A stretch of 64,000 nucleotides of DNA. Source: Haladaptatus sp. ZSTT2 (GTDB taxonomy: Archaea; Halobacteriota; Halobacteria; Halobacteriales; Halococcaceae). The stretch covers positions 1,612,001 through 1,676,000 of the forward strand of contig NZ_JBAMHQ010000001.1 of assembly GCF_037081775.1 (NCBI RefSeq), written 5' to 3'. Below are positions 20,915 through 30,380 of the stretch, piece by piece. How positions within the stretch are numbered: the stretch's first letter is position 1; the number at the start of each line of letters is the position of its first letter. The notes below the pieces were generated by a model that saw only the letters and a program-made list of their open reading frames with translations, was not told the DNA's origin and did no database searches. The position numbers and the translations under genes are program-made.

Positions 20915-21877
20915 ATGCGATTTGATATTCGCAGGTCAGACCGGGGGATGTCGCCACTGGTGGGGGTGATTACGATGGTTGCGGTGACCATTCTCTCGGC
21001 TGCGCTTACGACGGGAATGATGTATGGCATGACCGACGCAGCGGGCGGTCCAGCACCAGTGATAATAATGACTGACGCGGCTCGTGCGTCACAGGTCGGC
21101 GACCAGACCTACGCCGACTTGCTGTTTTACCACGAGGGTGGCCAACAGGCGAACGTCGAGGACTTAGAGATTCTCGTGCGAGACGGCTTGCACACGACGC
21201 GCCACCCCATCCCGAAAACCGGTGACGTGGCAGACGGGTTCTGGACGGGCGGTGAAGTGTTGTCTGTCTCGCTCTCGGGCGAGGAAGTCTGTGCAAGCGG
21301 TGGTGAGTACCTCGACGTGTACGTGGTGCACAAACAAGACGAAAAGCGCTCGTCTATCATCGCAAAGCGGACGGTTCCGGTTGACCGCGAAGACCAAATC
21401 GTGCCCATCACGAAAGACGACTTCAACATCGTCGATGGTGCGGTCGTGCCCGGTGCTGACTACGATGCTGAGGTCACGCTCCTCGGGACGGCTCTGACGA
21501 AACACGACGGTTCTAACATCCCTGTGAATATCGAATTCACCGTCGGTGACGACACTCTCGTTCCGTGGGCCGGCGACGTGAACGACGGCGAGAACCCACG
21601 AACCACGGAGTTCGTCGGGCGCACCGCGGGTGAAGAGATCTCCGTCAAAGCAAGCGGATGGTACACTGTCCGGTCTACCAAAGAGACCGAACGGGTGCTC
21701 GTGTTGCGCGACGGCGATGAAGTGCCAGACATCGAAGGGTTCAATGACCAGTCCAATGCAGAGGAATACGTCAGTGAGTACATCGTTGACGGGAAGATAA
21801 GCCTCAAAGAAAACCAGGCGATTTTCCTCTTCGAACTCGGGACCAAAGACCTCGACAGCGAGTTGGCTGATTTCTAG
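20915..21877 (+). CDS. type IV pilin/archaellin N-terminal domain protein
   Basis: 320-aa secreted or surface protein. The class III signal peptide is short and basic (MRFDIRRSDRG), with a predicted prepilin peptidase cleavage after Gly11. It is followed by the hydrophobic helix MSPLVGVITMVAVTILSAAL, characteristic of haloarchaeal pilins (DUF1628 type). The large acidic beta-rich ectodomain (residues 50-320) is much longer than in ordinary pilins. No pilus ATPase or platform protein is adjacent, so it would depend on machinery elsewhere. ATG 20915 gives the canonical signal; an in-frame codon at 20894 adds 7 residues. Confidence 0.88.
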   Translation: MRFDIRRSDRGMSPLVGVITMVAVTILSAALTTGMMYGMTDAAGGPAPVIIMTDAARASQVGDQTYADLLFYHEGGQQANVEDLEILVRDGLHTTRHPIPKTGDVADGFWTGGEVLSVSLSGEEVCASGGEYLDVYVVHKQDEKRSSIIAKRTVPVDREDQIVPITKDDFNIVDGAVVPGADYDAEVTLLGTALTKHDGSNIPVNIEFTVGDDTLVPWAGDVNDGENPRTTEFVGRTAGEEISVKASGWYTVRSTKETERVLVLRDGDEVPDIEGFNDQSNAEEYVSEYIVDGKISLKENQAIFLFELGTKDLDSELADF

Positions 21878-21898
21878 GACGCGGTCGTAGTCGTGAGC

Positions 21899-21997
21899 AT
21901 GTCGCGGCTCGAAGAGACCACCGAGACCGAGAACGTAGTCGAGAACTCCCAAATCAGTGACGTGCGCTCACACTGCACCATCATCTGCGCTGCGTAA
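21899..21997 (+). CDS. 32-codon ORF with Cys-terminated product; possible leader peptide
   Basis: Short frame starting MSRLEETTETENVV and ending SHCTIICAA, with about 84% G/C in third positions, consistent with translation. An overlapping minus-strand frame has poor codon bias. A U-run (TTTTT at 22013-22017) follows about 15 nt after the stop. The O-acetylhomoserine sulfhydrylase gene starts 88 nt further on. Two Cys codons near the end suggest a cysteine-sensing leader, but the downstream gene also has its own TATA element, so an independent small protein is possible. Confidence 0.5.
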   Translation: MSRLEETTETENVVENSQISDVRSHCTIICAA

Positions 21998-22012
21998 GGC
22001 GATTTGCGCGAC

Positions 22013-22017
22013 TTTTT
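22013..22017 (+). terminator. U-run after the Cys mini-ORF
   Basis: Five consecutive T residues in GACTTTTTAGC, lying just after the 32-codon ORF and before the sulfhydrylase promoter. Archaeal intrinsic termination favours such U-runs, so it may end the pilin/mini-ORF transcript or act as the attenuation point. Confidence 0.4.
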
Positions 22018-22051
22018 AGCGGGCGAGTGCAGGTTTTGCCTATACTCACAG

Positions 22052-22058
22052 TTATAGA
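22052..22058 (+). promoter_or_regulatory. TATA element of the first sulfhydrylase gene
   Basis: TTATAGA centred about 30 nt before the ATG at 22085, the usual distance for a leaderless haloarchaeal transcript. Confidence 0.55.
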
Positions 22059-22084
22059 AAGCTCCGGGAATATGAGTCTCACAC

Positions 22085-23356
22085 ATGACTCACTCCGAGT
22101 GGCCGGGTTTCTCTACGCGCTGTCTCCACGCGGGACAGGAACCAGACCCCGCGACAGGGGCGCGCGCCCCACCTATCTACCAAACGACCTCGTACGTGTT
22201 CGAGGACGCCGCGACGGCTGCGTCCCGGTTCGCCCTCGAAGAAGAGGGGAACATCTACTCACGCTTTTCAAACCCGACGACCGCCATGCTCGAAGCCAGA
22301 CTCACCGCGCTCGAAGGCGGGAGCGCGGCGCTCGCCACCTCCGCGGGCATGGCCGCCTTGGACGCCGCAACCACCACGCTCGCCCGACCCGGCGACAACA
22401 TCGTCTCTGCGGCCTCCATCTACGGCGGCACCCACTCGTACTTTTCCAATACCGCCGGAAACCGCGGGATTGAGCCACGCTTCGTCCCGACGCTCGACTA
22501 CGACGCCTACGGAGAGGCTATCGATGAGGACACCGCCTACGTCCACGTCGAGAGCATCTCGAATCCGGCACTCGTGACGCCCGACCTCGAACGCATCGCG
22601 GAGATTGCCCACGCAAACGGCGCGCCGCTGTTCGTGGACAACACGTTCGCGACGCCGTATCTGTGCAATCCCTTCGAGCACGGCGCAGACCTCATCTGGC
22701 ACTCGACCACCAAATGGCTCCACGGCTCTGGAACCACCGTCGGTGGCACGCTCATCGCAGGCGGCGACTTCGACTGGCGCGACTACCCCGAAGTCGGCCA
22801 ACCGAACCCCGCCTTCCACGGGACGAACTTCACCGAACGGTTTGGCGACCGTGCGCTCGTCGAAGCCGCCCGCCACCGCGCCGTGCGGACGACCGGAAGC
22901 GGCCAATCGCCGTTCAACGCGTGGCTTACCCTGCAAGGTATCGAGACGCTCCCGCTTCGGATGGAGCGCCACTGCGAGAACGCACAGGCAGTTGCCGAGT
23001 TCTTAGACGCCCATCCAGCCATCGACTGGGTCGCCTACCCCGGCCTCGACAGCCACGAAACGCACGACAACGCCTCCAAATACTTAGACGGCGGCTACGG
23101 TGGCATGATTGCGTTCGGGCCGAAGGGCGGCTACGACGCCGCAAAGCGGCTGTGTGAGGAGACGAAACTGGCGAGCTTCCTTGCGAACGTCGGTGACTCG
23201 AAGACGCTCATCATCCATCCGGCCTCGACGACCCACGCCCAACTCACCGAGCAAGAACAGCTCGAAAGCGGCGTCAGCCCCGATCTCGTGCGGTTTTCGG
23301 TGGGTATCGAGGATGTCGATGACATCATCACAGACCTCGCGGAGGCCCTGCCATGA
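22085..23356 (+). CDS. O-acetylhomoserine sulfhydrylase / cysteine synthase (paralogue 1)
   Basis: 423-aa PLP-dependent Cys/Met-metabolism enzyme. It makes homocysteine (or cysteine) from O-acetylhomoserine (or O-acetylserine) and sulfide. It begins [21 protein letters not shown], has the phosphate-binding YGGTHSYF, and the PLP Schiff-base Lys210 in [11 protein letters not shown]. The stop overlaps metX by 4 nt (ATGA), so acetylation of homoserine and sulfhydrylation are translationally coupled. This is the methionine pathway operon of the window. A close paralogue lies at 24924. Confidence 0.94.
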   Translation: MTHSEWPGFSTRCLHAGQEPDPATGARAPPIYQTTSYVFEDAATAASRFALEEEGNIYSRFSNPTTAMLEARLTALEGGSAALATSAGMAALDAATTTLARPGDNIVSAASIYGGTHSYFSNTAGNRGIEPRFVPTLDYDAYGEAIDEDTAYVHVESISNPALVTPDLERIAEIAHANGAPLFVDNTFATPYLCNPFEHGADLIWHSTTKWLHGSGTTVGGTLIAGGDFDWRDYPEVGQPNPAFHGTNFTERFGDRALVEAARHRAVRTTGSGQSPFNAWLTLQGIETLPLRMERHCENAQAVAEFLDAHPAIDWVAYPGLDSHETHDNASKYLDGGYGGMIAFGPKGGYDAAKRLCEETKLASFLANVGDSKTLIIHPASTTHAQLTEQEQLESGVSPDLVRFSVGIEDVDDIITDLAEALP

Positions 23357-24549
23357 GCGACGACGGCGTCGCGCAATTGGGAGAATTCGAGTTCGAGTGT
23401 GGCGAGTCCATCCCGAATCTGGAGATTGCCTACGAAACCTACGGCGACTTTACGGGTGACAACGCAGTGCTCGTCTGTCACGCGCTCACGGGCAGTGCGC
23501 ACGTCTCCGGACTCAGGCGGGCCAGCCACGGCGGGCAGGCGACGGCGTGGTGGGACGACATTGTCGGGCCGGGCAAAGCCATCGACACGACCGAGTACTT
23601 CGTCGTCTGCGCGAACGTGCCGGGGTCGTGCTACGGGTCGAGCGGGCCGTCGAGCGAGGGGCCGGACGGTGAGCCGTGGGGAACCGACTTCCCGCCGGTG
23701 ACCGTCGGTGACTGGACCCGCGCCCAGCGCGAACTGCTCGACCACCTCGGGGTGCCAAACCTCCACGCCGTCGTCGGCGGGAGCGTTGGCGGCATGAACG
23801 CCCTCGACTGGGCGAAACAGCACCCGGACCACGTCGACCGCATCGTCGCGGTAGCGACCGCCGCCCGCCTCGACCCGCAGTGTCTCGCGCTCGATGCGAT
23901 TGCGCGGCGGGCCATCACGACGGACGCGAACTGGAACGGCGGCGAATATTACGGGGGCGACCCGCCGAAGTACGGCCTCGCGCTCGCCCGCCAAATCGGC
24001 CACACGATGTACCTCTCGAAGGACTCGATGGACCGGAAGTTCGGCCGTCGGTCTGCGGGCAGAGACGCCGCCCGCGACGCCTTTCCGGTCGACCCGGCGG
24101 CCGGTTTCTTCCCGTATCGCGACGTGGAGTCCTACCTCGACTATCAGGCAGAAAAGTTCGTCGAGCGCTTCGACGCCAACAGCTACCTCTACCTGACGCG
24201 GGCGATGGACAACTACGACCTGTCTGCGGGATTCGAGTCCGACGCCGACGCACTCGCGGCGTTCACCGGCGAGGCGCTCGTCCTCTCGTTTACGGGCGAC
24301 TGGCACTTCACGACCGAACAAGCAGAGACGCTCGCCGTTGCCTTCCGACAGGGAGAGACGCCGACGGCCCACCACAAGATCACCTCAGACCACGGCCACG
24401 ACGCGTTCCTCGTGGAGCCAGAAAAAGTCGGCCCGCCGCTCGCAGATTTCCTCGAAGCTGGCGTCTCCGGCAAGGCCGTGACCGACACGATCTCAAGCAA
24501 GTCAGACCGACAGTTCGCCCCGGTGCACACAAGCCTGTTCGGGAAGTGA
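23353..24549 (+). CDS. metX: homoserine O-acetyltransferase MetX
   Basis: 398-aa alpha/beta-hydrolase-fold acyltransferase that acetylates homoserine with acetyl-CoA. The nucleophile elbow [11 protein letters not shown] has Ser144. The acid is in [11 protein letters not shown] and the catalytic His is in [10 protein letters not shown] at the C-terminus. An oxyanion-type [10 protein letters not shown] segment lies near residue 44. Its ATG overlaps the sulfhydrylase stop. Full length for the family. The start is fixed by the overlap. Confidence 0.96.
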   Translation: MSDDGVAQLGEFEFECGESIPNLEIAYETYGDFTGDNAVLVCHALTGSAHVSGLRRASHGGQATAWWDDIVGPGKAIDTTEYFVVCANVPGSCYGSSGPSSEGPDGEPWGTDFPPVTVGDWTRAQRELLDHLGVPNLHAVVGGSVGGMNALDWAKQHPDHVDRIVAVATAARLDPQCLALDAIARRAITTDANWNGGEYYGGDPPKYGLALARQIGHTMYLSKDSMDRKFGRRSAGRDAARDAFPVDPAAGFFPYRDVESYLDYQAEKFVERFDANSYLYLTRAMDNYDLSAGFESDADALAAFTGEALVLSFTGDWHFTTEQAETLAVAFRQGETPTAHHKITSDHGHDAFLVEPEKVGPPLADFLEAGVSGKAVTDTISSKSDRQFAPVHTSLFGK

Positions 24550-24807
24550 TTACTCGGCGCGGGCGATGAGCGCGAGGCCAACGACCACGGCGAGCGCGTA
24601 GGCCGGTTGTGCGCTTGCGAACTCGATGACGTGACTTGGCGTCAGCCCCATCGCGGCTGATTCTGTCTCCGCAACTGCCATAGAGAGCGACCGATAGGCG
24701 ACGCGCCCGCCCGCGAGCACCGCGATGAGTCCCGCCGTTTTGAGTGGGTAGTCACTCACCACGCCCACAAGCCGCCGCGAAATCGCCCGAAGCATATCCA
24801 TTCTCAT
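24550..24807 (-). CDS. small membrane protein, function unknown
   Basis: 85-aa protein with a basic N-terminus (several Met codons: MRMDMLRAISRRL) and two hydrophobic stretches, about residues 23-44 and 65-83. No family recognised. It is convergent with metX (stops adjacent) and divergent from the second sulfhydrylase gene. Which of the N-terminal Met codons is used cannot be decided. Confidence 0.5.
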   Translation of the reverse strand: MRMDMLRAISRRLVGVVSDYPLKTAGLIAVLAGGRVAYRSLSMAVAETESAAMGLTPSHVIEFASAQPAYALAVVVGLALIARAE

Positions 24808-24886
24808 TCGCCGGACGACTCCTAAACGTTCGTACTTCCGTCACGTGTCATAGTCTCGGGCAATTATTGCAAAGCATAGTGCGTAC

Positions 24887-24896
24887 TTTTATATTA
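24887..24896 (+). promoter_or_regulatory. TATA element of the second sulfhydrylase gene
   Basis: TTTTATATTA centred about 32 nt before the ATG at 24924, in an otherwise GC-rich context. This is consistent with a short or absent leader. Confidence 0.6.
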
Positions 24897-24923
24897 CTTG
24901 TGGAAATAATACCGGCACGAACA

Positions 24924-26213
24924 ATGTCAGACGAGCATACTCCACGTTTCGCCACCCGGAGCCTGCACGCAGGCCAGGAACCGGACCCGGCGACCGGCGC
25001 ACGCGCACCACCGATTCACCAGACGACCTCCTACGTGTTCGACGACGCAGACCACGCCGCCCGCCTCTTCGCCTTAGAAGAGGAGGGCAACATCTACTCG
25101 CGGCTGATGAACCCGACCGTCTCGATGCTCCAAGAGCGCCTCGCCTCGCTCGAAGGCGGCGTCGGCGCGCTCGCCACGTCCTCGGGGATGGCCGCGTTCG
25201 ACCTCGCGAACTTCGTCCTCACAGAACAGGGTAAAAACGTCGTCTCGTCGTCGGCCATCTACGGCGGCACGCACACGTATCTCAGCCACTCAGCACCGCG
25301 ACGAGGCGTCACCACGACGTTCGTCGACCCGCTCGACTACGAGGGCTACGCAGAGGCCATCGACGAGGACACCGCCTACGTCCACGTCGAGACGATTGGC
25401 AATCCCGCGCTCGTGACGCCTGACTTCGAGCGGCTTGCCGACATCGCGCACGACAACGACGTGCCCCTGCTCGTGGACAACACGTTCGCGACGCCGTATC
25501 TGTGCAACCCGTTCGAGCACGGCGCAGACCTCATCTGGCATTCGACCACGAAGTGGATTACCGGCGCGGGCACGACGATTGGCGGCGCGCTCATCGACTC
25601 CGGAAACTTCCCGTGGGAAGACGGCGACTACCCCGAAATCACCGAGGACAACCCGGCGTATCACGGCGTAAACTTCCGCGAGCGATTCGGCGAGGCGGCG
25701 TTCACCGTCACCGCGCTCGCCCGCGGGCTTCGTGACCTCGGCAACCCGCAGTCGCCGTTTGACGCGTGGAACGTCCTCCAGAAGCTGGAGACCTTACCGC
25801 TGCGCATGGAGCGCCACTGCGAGAACGCGCTCATCGTCGCCGAGTTCCTTGAGGACCACCCCGATGTGTCGTGGGTCACCTACCCCGGCTTAGAAAGCCA
25901 CGAAACCCACGACAACGCGACGAAGTACCTGAACGGTGGCTACGGCGGCATGCTCACCTTTGGCATAGACGGTGGCTACGACACGGCCAAGAAGATGACC
26001 GAATCGACGCAACTCGCAAGCCTGCTCGCAAACGTGGGCGACGCGAAGACGCTCATCATCCACCCGGCGAGTACGACGCACCAACAGCTCACCGAAGAAG
26101 AGAAAGAATCGAGCGGCGTCCGCCCCGACCTCGTCCGCCTCTCGGTCGGGCTTGAAGACCCAGCCGACATTCTCGCGGACTTGGACCAGGCAATCGAAGC
26201 GGCCTCGAACTAG
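24924..26213 (+). CDS. O-acetylhomoserine sulfhydrylase / cysteine synthase (paralogue 2)
   Basis: 429-aa paralogue of the 22085 enzyme, with an identical layout: [21 protein letters not shown] at the N-terminus, YGGTHTYL for PLP phosphate, and Schiff-base Lys210 in HSTTKWITGAG. The two share long identical stretches, including AYVHVE and the [21 protein letters not shown] region. This copy has its own strong promoter and is not coupled to metX, so it may serve cysteine or sulfide-responsive synthesis. The 60-residue upstream in-frame extension is not homologous; ATG 24924 is the family start. Confidence 0.94.
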   Translation: MSDEHTPRFATRSLHAGQEPDPATGARAPPIHQTTSYVFDDADHAARLFALEEEGNIYSRLMNPTVSMLQERLASLEGGVGALATSSGMAAFDLANFVLTEQGKNVVSSSAIYGGTHTYLSHSAPRRGVTTTFVDPLDYEGYAEAIDEDTAYVHVETIGNPALVTPDFERLADIAHDNDVPLLVDNTFATPYLCNPFEHGADLIWHSTTKWITGAGTTIGGALIDSGNFPWEDGDYPEITEDNPAYHGVNFRERFGEAAFTVTALARGLRDLGNPQSPFDAWNVLQKLETLPLRMERHCENALIVAEFLEDHPDVSWVTYPGLESHETHDNATKYLNGGYGGMLTFGIDGGYDTAKKMTESTQLASLLANVGDAKTLIIHPASTTHQQLTEEEKESSGVRPDLVRLSVGLEDPADILADLDQAIEAASN

Positions 26214-26845
26214 AGGACGCCGTCTTCTGCGAGCACTTTTTGCAGGCGGTCCATCCGTGCGACGACGATTTGACAGTGCGGTCTGACGGCTGGTTTCGGC
26301 AGGTAGCCAATCGACAACCCGGCGACTTTGAGCATCGGAAGGTCGTTCGCGCCGTCGCCAACGGCCACCGTGTCTCGGAGGTCGATGCCGAGGTCTGAGG
26401 TTAGCGTTTCGAGCGCCGTGTCTTTCGTACCCTCGATGAGCGGCCCCTCCACCTCGCCGGTGAGCGCGCCGTCTGCGACGAGCAGCCGGTTTGCAACGAT
26501 GGTATCGACCGAGACGCCTTCGCGGGCGAGTGCCGCTTCGACGCCGCGCTCGAAACCACCAGTCAAGATTGCGACGTGGACGCCCGCTTCGCGCAGGTCG
26601 CGGATGAGGTCTGCCGCACCGGGTCGCAGGCGCACCTTGTCGAACGCTTTCTGCGCTTCTTCGTCCGCGAGTCCGGAGAGCAGGTCTGCCCGCGAGCGCA
26701 GGCTCTCTGCGTAGCTGAGTTCGTTGTTCATCGCCCGTTCGGTGATGTCCGCCATCTCCGCTGCGACGCCACAGCGCTCACCGAGCAGGACGGTCATCTC
26801 CGAATCCGAAAGCGTGCCGTCGAAGTCGAACGCGACAAGTTCCAT
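26210..26845 (-). CDS. serB: phosphoserine phosphatase SerB
   Basis: 211-aa HAD-superfamily phosphatase performing the last step of serine synthesis. The DxDGT nucleophile motif is FDFDGTLSD with Asp7 and Asp9. Motif II is AILTGGFERG. Motif III Lys and the VGDGANDLPML motif IV bind Mg2+. The small cap domain (residues about 25-75) is the SerB type. It is divergent from serA by 145 bp, and its last 4 bp overlap the convergent sulfhydrylase stop. Confidence 0.95.
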   Translation of the reverse strand: MELVAFDFDGTLSDSEMTVLLGERCGVAAEMADITERAMNNELSYAESLRSRADLLSGLADEEAQKAFDKVRLRPGAADLIRDLREAGVHVAILTGGFERGVEAALAREGVSVDTIVANRLLVADGALTGEVEGPLIEGTKDTALETLTSDLGIDLRDTVAVGDGANDLPMLKVAGLSIGYLPKPAVRPHCQIVVARMDRLQKVLAEDGVL

Positions 26846-26990
26846 ACGAAATCGCCCGGGTGACGAGACTTGAGCATTGTGTCTTCGGCAGACATCGCCC
26901 GTCGCCGAAGGCGTGTGCTACCGCGGCGAGAACGCGGCATTTTCCGCGAATGAAGAAAGCGTTAACCTTCGCGCCCTGTTCTCCCGACAC

Positions 26991-28574
26991 ATGAACGTAC
27001 TCGTCACGGATCCTATCGCTGAGGCCGGGCTTCAGCAACTCCGTGAAGCGGGCCACGAAGTAGAGACGGCGTACGACGTCGAGGGCGATGCACTCCTCGA
27101 TGCGGTCGCCGATATTCACGCGCTTATCGTCCGGTCTGGAACCGAGGTTTCCGCCGACGTGTTCGAAGCTGCAGACAACCTCATCATCGTTGGTCGCGCC
27201 GGGATTGGCGTCGACAACATCGACATCGACGCCGCCACCGACCACGGCGTCATCGTCGCAAACGCGCCGGAGGGTAACGTCCGCGCCGCCGCAGAGCACA
27301 CCGTCGCCATGGCGTTCGCCGCCGCCCGCAACATCCCCCAAGCCCACATCCGTCTGAAGGCAGGCGAGTGGGCCAAAGGCGACTACCTCGGCACCGAAGT
27401 CAACGGCAAGACGCTCGGCATCCTCGGCCTCGGCCGCGTCGGCCAAGAGGTCGCAAAGCGCCTCGGCGCACTCGGCATGGACCTCGTCGCCTACGATCCA
27501 TACATCTCAGAAGAGCGCGCCGCCCAGATTGGCGCGGAACTCGTGAAGCTAGACGACTGCCTCTCACAGGCTGACTTCCTCACCATCCACACGCCGCTCA
27601 CGCCCGAGACGGCGAACCTGATTGGCGAAGAAGAACTCGCCCAACTCGAAGGCGGCTACGTCGTCAACTGCGCCCGCGGGGGCATCGTGGACGAAGCCGC
27701 GCTCGCCGCCGCCTGCGAAGACGGCGTCCTCAAAGGCGCGGCCATCGACGTGTTCGCAGACGAGCCAATCTCGCCGGACAACCCGCTGCTATCGGTCGAT
27801 AGCGTCGTCGTGACGCCACACCTCGGCGCGAGCACGGAAGCCGCCCAAGAGAGCGTTTCAACGAGCATCGCAGACCAGATTATCGCCGCCTTCGCAGAGG
27901 AGCCGGTCATGAACGCGCTCAACGCGCCGTCGATGGACGCGAGCGCCTTCCCACGCGTCAAGCCGTACATCGAACTCGCAGACACCGCAGGCAAGGTCGC
28001 CGCCCAACTCTACGGCGACCGCATCGGCAAGGTCGAAATCACCTATGCGGGCGACATCGCCGCAGAAGACATAGACCTCGTCACCGCGAGCGCGCTCAAG
28101 GGCGTGTTCGAGCCGCTCGAATGGCAGGTCAACGCCGTCAACGCCCCGCGCATCGCAGAGGAGCGCGGCATCGACGTGGTCGAATCGAAGTCCCACCAGG
28201 CAGAGGACTTCCAGAGCCTCATCACCGTCACCGTCGGGAACACGGAAGGCGACGAACTCAGCGTCTCGGGCACGCTGTTTGCGGGCAACGACCCGCGCAT
28301 CGTCCGTATCGACGGCTACCGCGTGGACGCCATCCCGCACGGCCAGATGCTCGTCGCCCGCAACTACGACGCACCCGGCGTCATCGGTTTCATCGGGACG
28401 GTGCTCGGCAACGCAGAAATCAACATCGCGGGGATGTTCAACGCCCGCGAAACCATCGGCGGGGAAGCACTCTCGGTGTACAACCTGGACGACGAACTCA
28501 CGCCAGAGGACAAGGCAACCATCGAGAACGATGAGCGTATCATCGAGATTCGCACGATTACGCTCGACGACTAA
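26991..28574 (+). CDS. serA: D-3-phosphoglycerate dehydrogenase SerA
   Basis: 527-aa enzyme for the first committed step of phosphorylated serine synthesis. The NAD-binding fold is GILGLGRVGQEVAKRLG. Catalytic Arg is in NCARGGIVDE and His in TPHLGASTEAA, with Glu in the region between them. An intervening domain and a C-terminal ACT domain (PGVIGFIGTVLGNAEINIAG) for serine feedback are present, as in long SerA forms. ATG 26991 gives the family start MNVLVTDPIAEAG. A TTAACC promoter element lies 29 nt upstream. Confidence 0.97.
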   Translation: MNVLVTDPIAEAGLQQLREAGHEVETAYDVEGDALLDAVADIHALIVRSGTEVSADVFEAADNLIIVGRAGIGVDNIDIDAATDHGVIVANAPEGNVRAAAEHTVAMAFAAARNIPQAHIRLKAGEWAKGDYLGTEVNGKTLGILGLGRVGQEVAKRLGALGMDLVAYDPYISEERAAQIGAELVKLDDCLSQADFLTIHTPLTPETANLIGEEELAQLEGGYVVNCARGGIVDEAALAAACEDGVLKGAAIDVFADEPISPDNPLLSVDSVVVTPHLGASTEAAQESVSTSIADQIIAAFAEEPVMNALNAPSMDASAFPRVKPYIELADTAGKVAAQLYGDRIGKVEITYAGDIAAEDIDLVTASALKGVFEPLEWQVNAVNAPRIAEERGIDVVESKSHQAEDFQSLITVTVGNTEGDELSVSGTLFAGNDPRIVRIDGYRVDAIPHGQMLVARNYDAPGVIGFIGTVLGNAEINIAGMFNARETIGGEALSVYNLDDELTPEDKATIENDERIIEIRTITLDD

Positions 28575-28628
28575 AAAGACGCAGACGCTGTTTTACCCAC
28601 CCCGTCGGGGGTTTGGGGCGGTGTGGTG

Positions 28629-28907
28629 TTATCGGGTCAGGAACGACTGAACGCGGTCTTTCGCGCTCTGGTCTGTTCCGTGGGAGTCCGAGTTCTTGTT
28701 TTCTGGGTGCCTCGTGCGTGTTTCGAGAATCTGTTCGTACTGGTCTACGATTGCCTCGGTGCGCTGTTCTGCCGCCTTGAGTTCTGCTTCGAGGCTTGCG
28801 ATGTGACCTTTGAGTGCGGCGATTCTCGTCTGATACAGTGCGCGTTGGTTGGAAGAGAGGTCACCATCCACCCCACGCGGATTGTCGAGCCTACTTCGTT
28901 GGGACAT
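28629..28907 (-). CDS. small coiled-coil protein, function unknown
   Basis: 92-aa hydrophilic protein. Its central region, YQTRIAALKGHIASLEAELKAAEQRTEAIVDQYEQIL, shows a heptad-like pattern and is probably a coiled coil. The tails are charged and low in hydrophobic residues. No domain is recognised. It is convergent with serA, and the next gene on its strand (thrC) lies 105 bp upstream in transcription order. Codon bias supports it being real. Confidence 0.6.
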   Translation of the reverse strand: MSQRSRLDNPRGVDGDLSSNQRALYQTRIAALKGHIASLEAELKAAEQRTEAIVDQYEQILETRTRHPENKNSDSHGTDQSAKDRVQSFLTR

Positions 28908-29012
28908 GAGTCAGGGAATTTAGAGTATGACACACACCCACATGAATGTCAGTCAGACGAGTGTGAGACAAGAGGCACACGTCTGTCTCACACACCCGCG
29001 CCGGTGCTCGAT

Positions 29013-30272
29013 TTAGCCCTGTAGGTGGTCGAGAACGCCTTCTGTCGTGCCGGGAACTGGCTCAGGGTCGCGGCCCGCAGCCGCCGCGGCGTCCGGGTCT
29101 TTGAGCAGGTGACCCGTCGTGAGACAGACCACGCGTTCGTCGGCCGAGACGACGCCCTGTGCGCGGAGTTTGCGCAGGCCCGCCACAGAGGCGGCGCTCG
29201 CGGGTTCGACGCCCACGCCTTCTTCGGCGAGCGACCGCTGGGCGTCGGTGATCTCCTCGTCGGAGACGGCGATGGCCGTCCCGCCCGTCGCGCGAATGCC
29301 CGGCAGGGCTTTCGGCGCGTTCACCGGGTTCCCGATGCGGATGGCCGTCGCCTTCGTCTCGACTTCATCCCAGCGCGTGACTTCGTCCGCGCCGTTCTCG
29401 ATGGCTTCGACCATCGGCGCTGCGCCTGCTGCCTGCACGCCAGTTAATTTCGGTACTTCGTCTTCGGCCAACTCGCCAGATGCAACGAGTTCGCGGAACG
29501 CCTTGTAGAGCGCTGCGGTGTTCCCGGCGTTGCCGACGGGGAGGACGATGCGGTCGGGGAACGCGCCGGTTTCGTCGCGCACTGATTCGAGGATTTCTAA
29601 GCCAATCGTCTTCTGGCCTTCGAGGCGGAACGGATTCAGCGAGTTGAGCAGGTACGCCTCCCCGCGGTCTGCGAGGTCGGAGACGATGTCGAGGCAGGTG
29701 TCGAAGTTGCCGTCGACTTCCAGAATCCGCGCGCCGTGGAGGCTGGCTTGGGCGACCTTTCCGGCGGCGACTTTGCCTGCCGGAAGCAAGACGAGCGTTT
29801 CGAGGCCCGACCGGGTGCCGTAGGCGGCGAGTGCGGCGGAGGTGTTCCCCGTGCTCGCACACGCGAGGCGGTCGACGCCGAGGACGCGAGCGACCTGCAC
29901 GCCAACGGTCATGCCGCGGTCTTTGAAACTCCCCGTCGGGTTCATGCCTTCGTGTTTGACGCGGAGGTACTCGACGCCAACCTCGTCCTCGATTTCGGGG
30001 ACCGGGTACAGTGGCGTGTTGCCCTCTTGGAGCGTGACGCCCATCTCGACGGGCATGGTCTCCCGGTAGCGCCAGACGCCGCTCCCCGAGAAGTCGTCGA
30101 AGGTGGGATAGGAGTCGTAGCGTGCTTCGAGTAGGCCGTCGCACTCGGGACAGGTGTAGAGGATGTCGTCGAACGGTGCGAGGGCTTCGCCACACTCGAT
30201 ACACGCGAGCCAAACGCCGTCGTCGGCTACGTCGGGAACCTCGGAGTTCGGTTCCAACTGGAGATTCGTCAT
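29013..30272 (-). CDS. thrC: threonine synthase ThrC
   Basis: 419-aa PLP-dependent enzyme converting O-phosphohomoserine to threonine. An N-terminal zinc-ribbon-like segment has Cys24, Cys27, Cys41 and Cys44 (CIECG...CPECD). The PLP Lys117 lies in NPTGSFKDRG. ASTGNTSAALAAYG and the Gly-rich phosphate loop LPVGNAGN are intact. ATG 30272 is used; an upstream TTG at 30284 is less likely. It is divergent from a small membrane gene. Confidence 0.96.
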   Translation of the reverse strand: MTNLQLEPNSEVPDVADDGVWLACIECGEALAPFDDILYTCPECDGLLEARYDSYPTFDDFSGSGVWRYRETMPVEMGVTLQEGNTPLYPVPEIEDEVGVEYLRVKHEGMNPTGSFKDRGMTVGVQVARVLGVDRLACASTGNTSAALAAYGTRSGLETLVLLPAGKVAAGKVAQASLHGARILEVDGNFDTCLDIVSDLADRGEAYLLNSLNPFRLEGQKTIGLEILESVRDETGAFPDRIVLPVGNAGNTAALYKAFRELVASGELAEDEVPKLTGVQAAGAAPMVEAIENGADEVTRWDEVETKATAIRIGNPVNAPKALPGIRATGGTAIAVSDEEITDAQRSLAEEGVGVEPASAASVAGLRKLRAQGVVSADERVVCLTTGHLLKDPDAAAAAGRDPEPVPGTTEGVLDHLQG

Positions 30273-30380
30273 TGTCCGCGCCAAAGCACTGGGCGTGCAA
30301 AAAGGAGGCGATTAGTGTAAGATTCGGGCAGGCTCTCTCGAATGAAAATTGTTAATTCACCGACACTATGTGATTCTCAC

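Noticed and set aside
21874-22086. 70-codon minus-strand frame over the Cys mini-ORF
   Set aside because: Poor codon bias compared with the plus-strand 32-codon frame.
26879-26953. GTG-started 24-codon frame before serA
   Set aside because: Arg-rich without Ser codons of note, and serA has a TATA 29 nt before its ATG, so no leader is expected.
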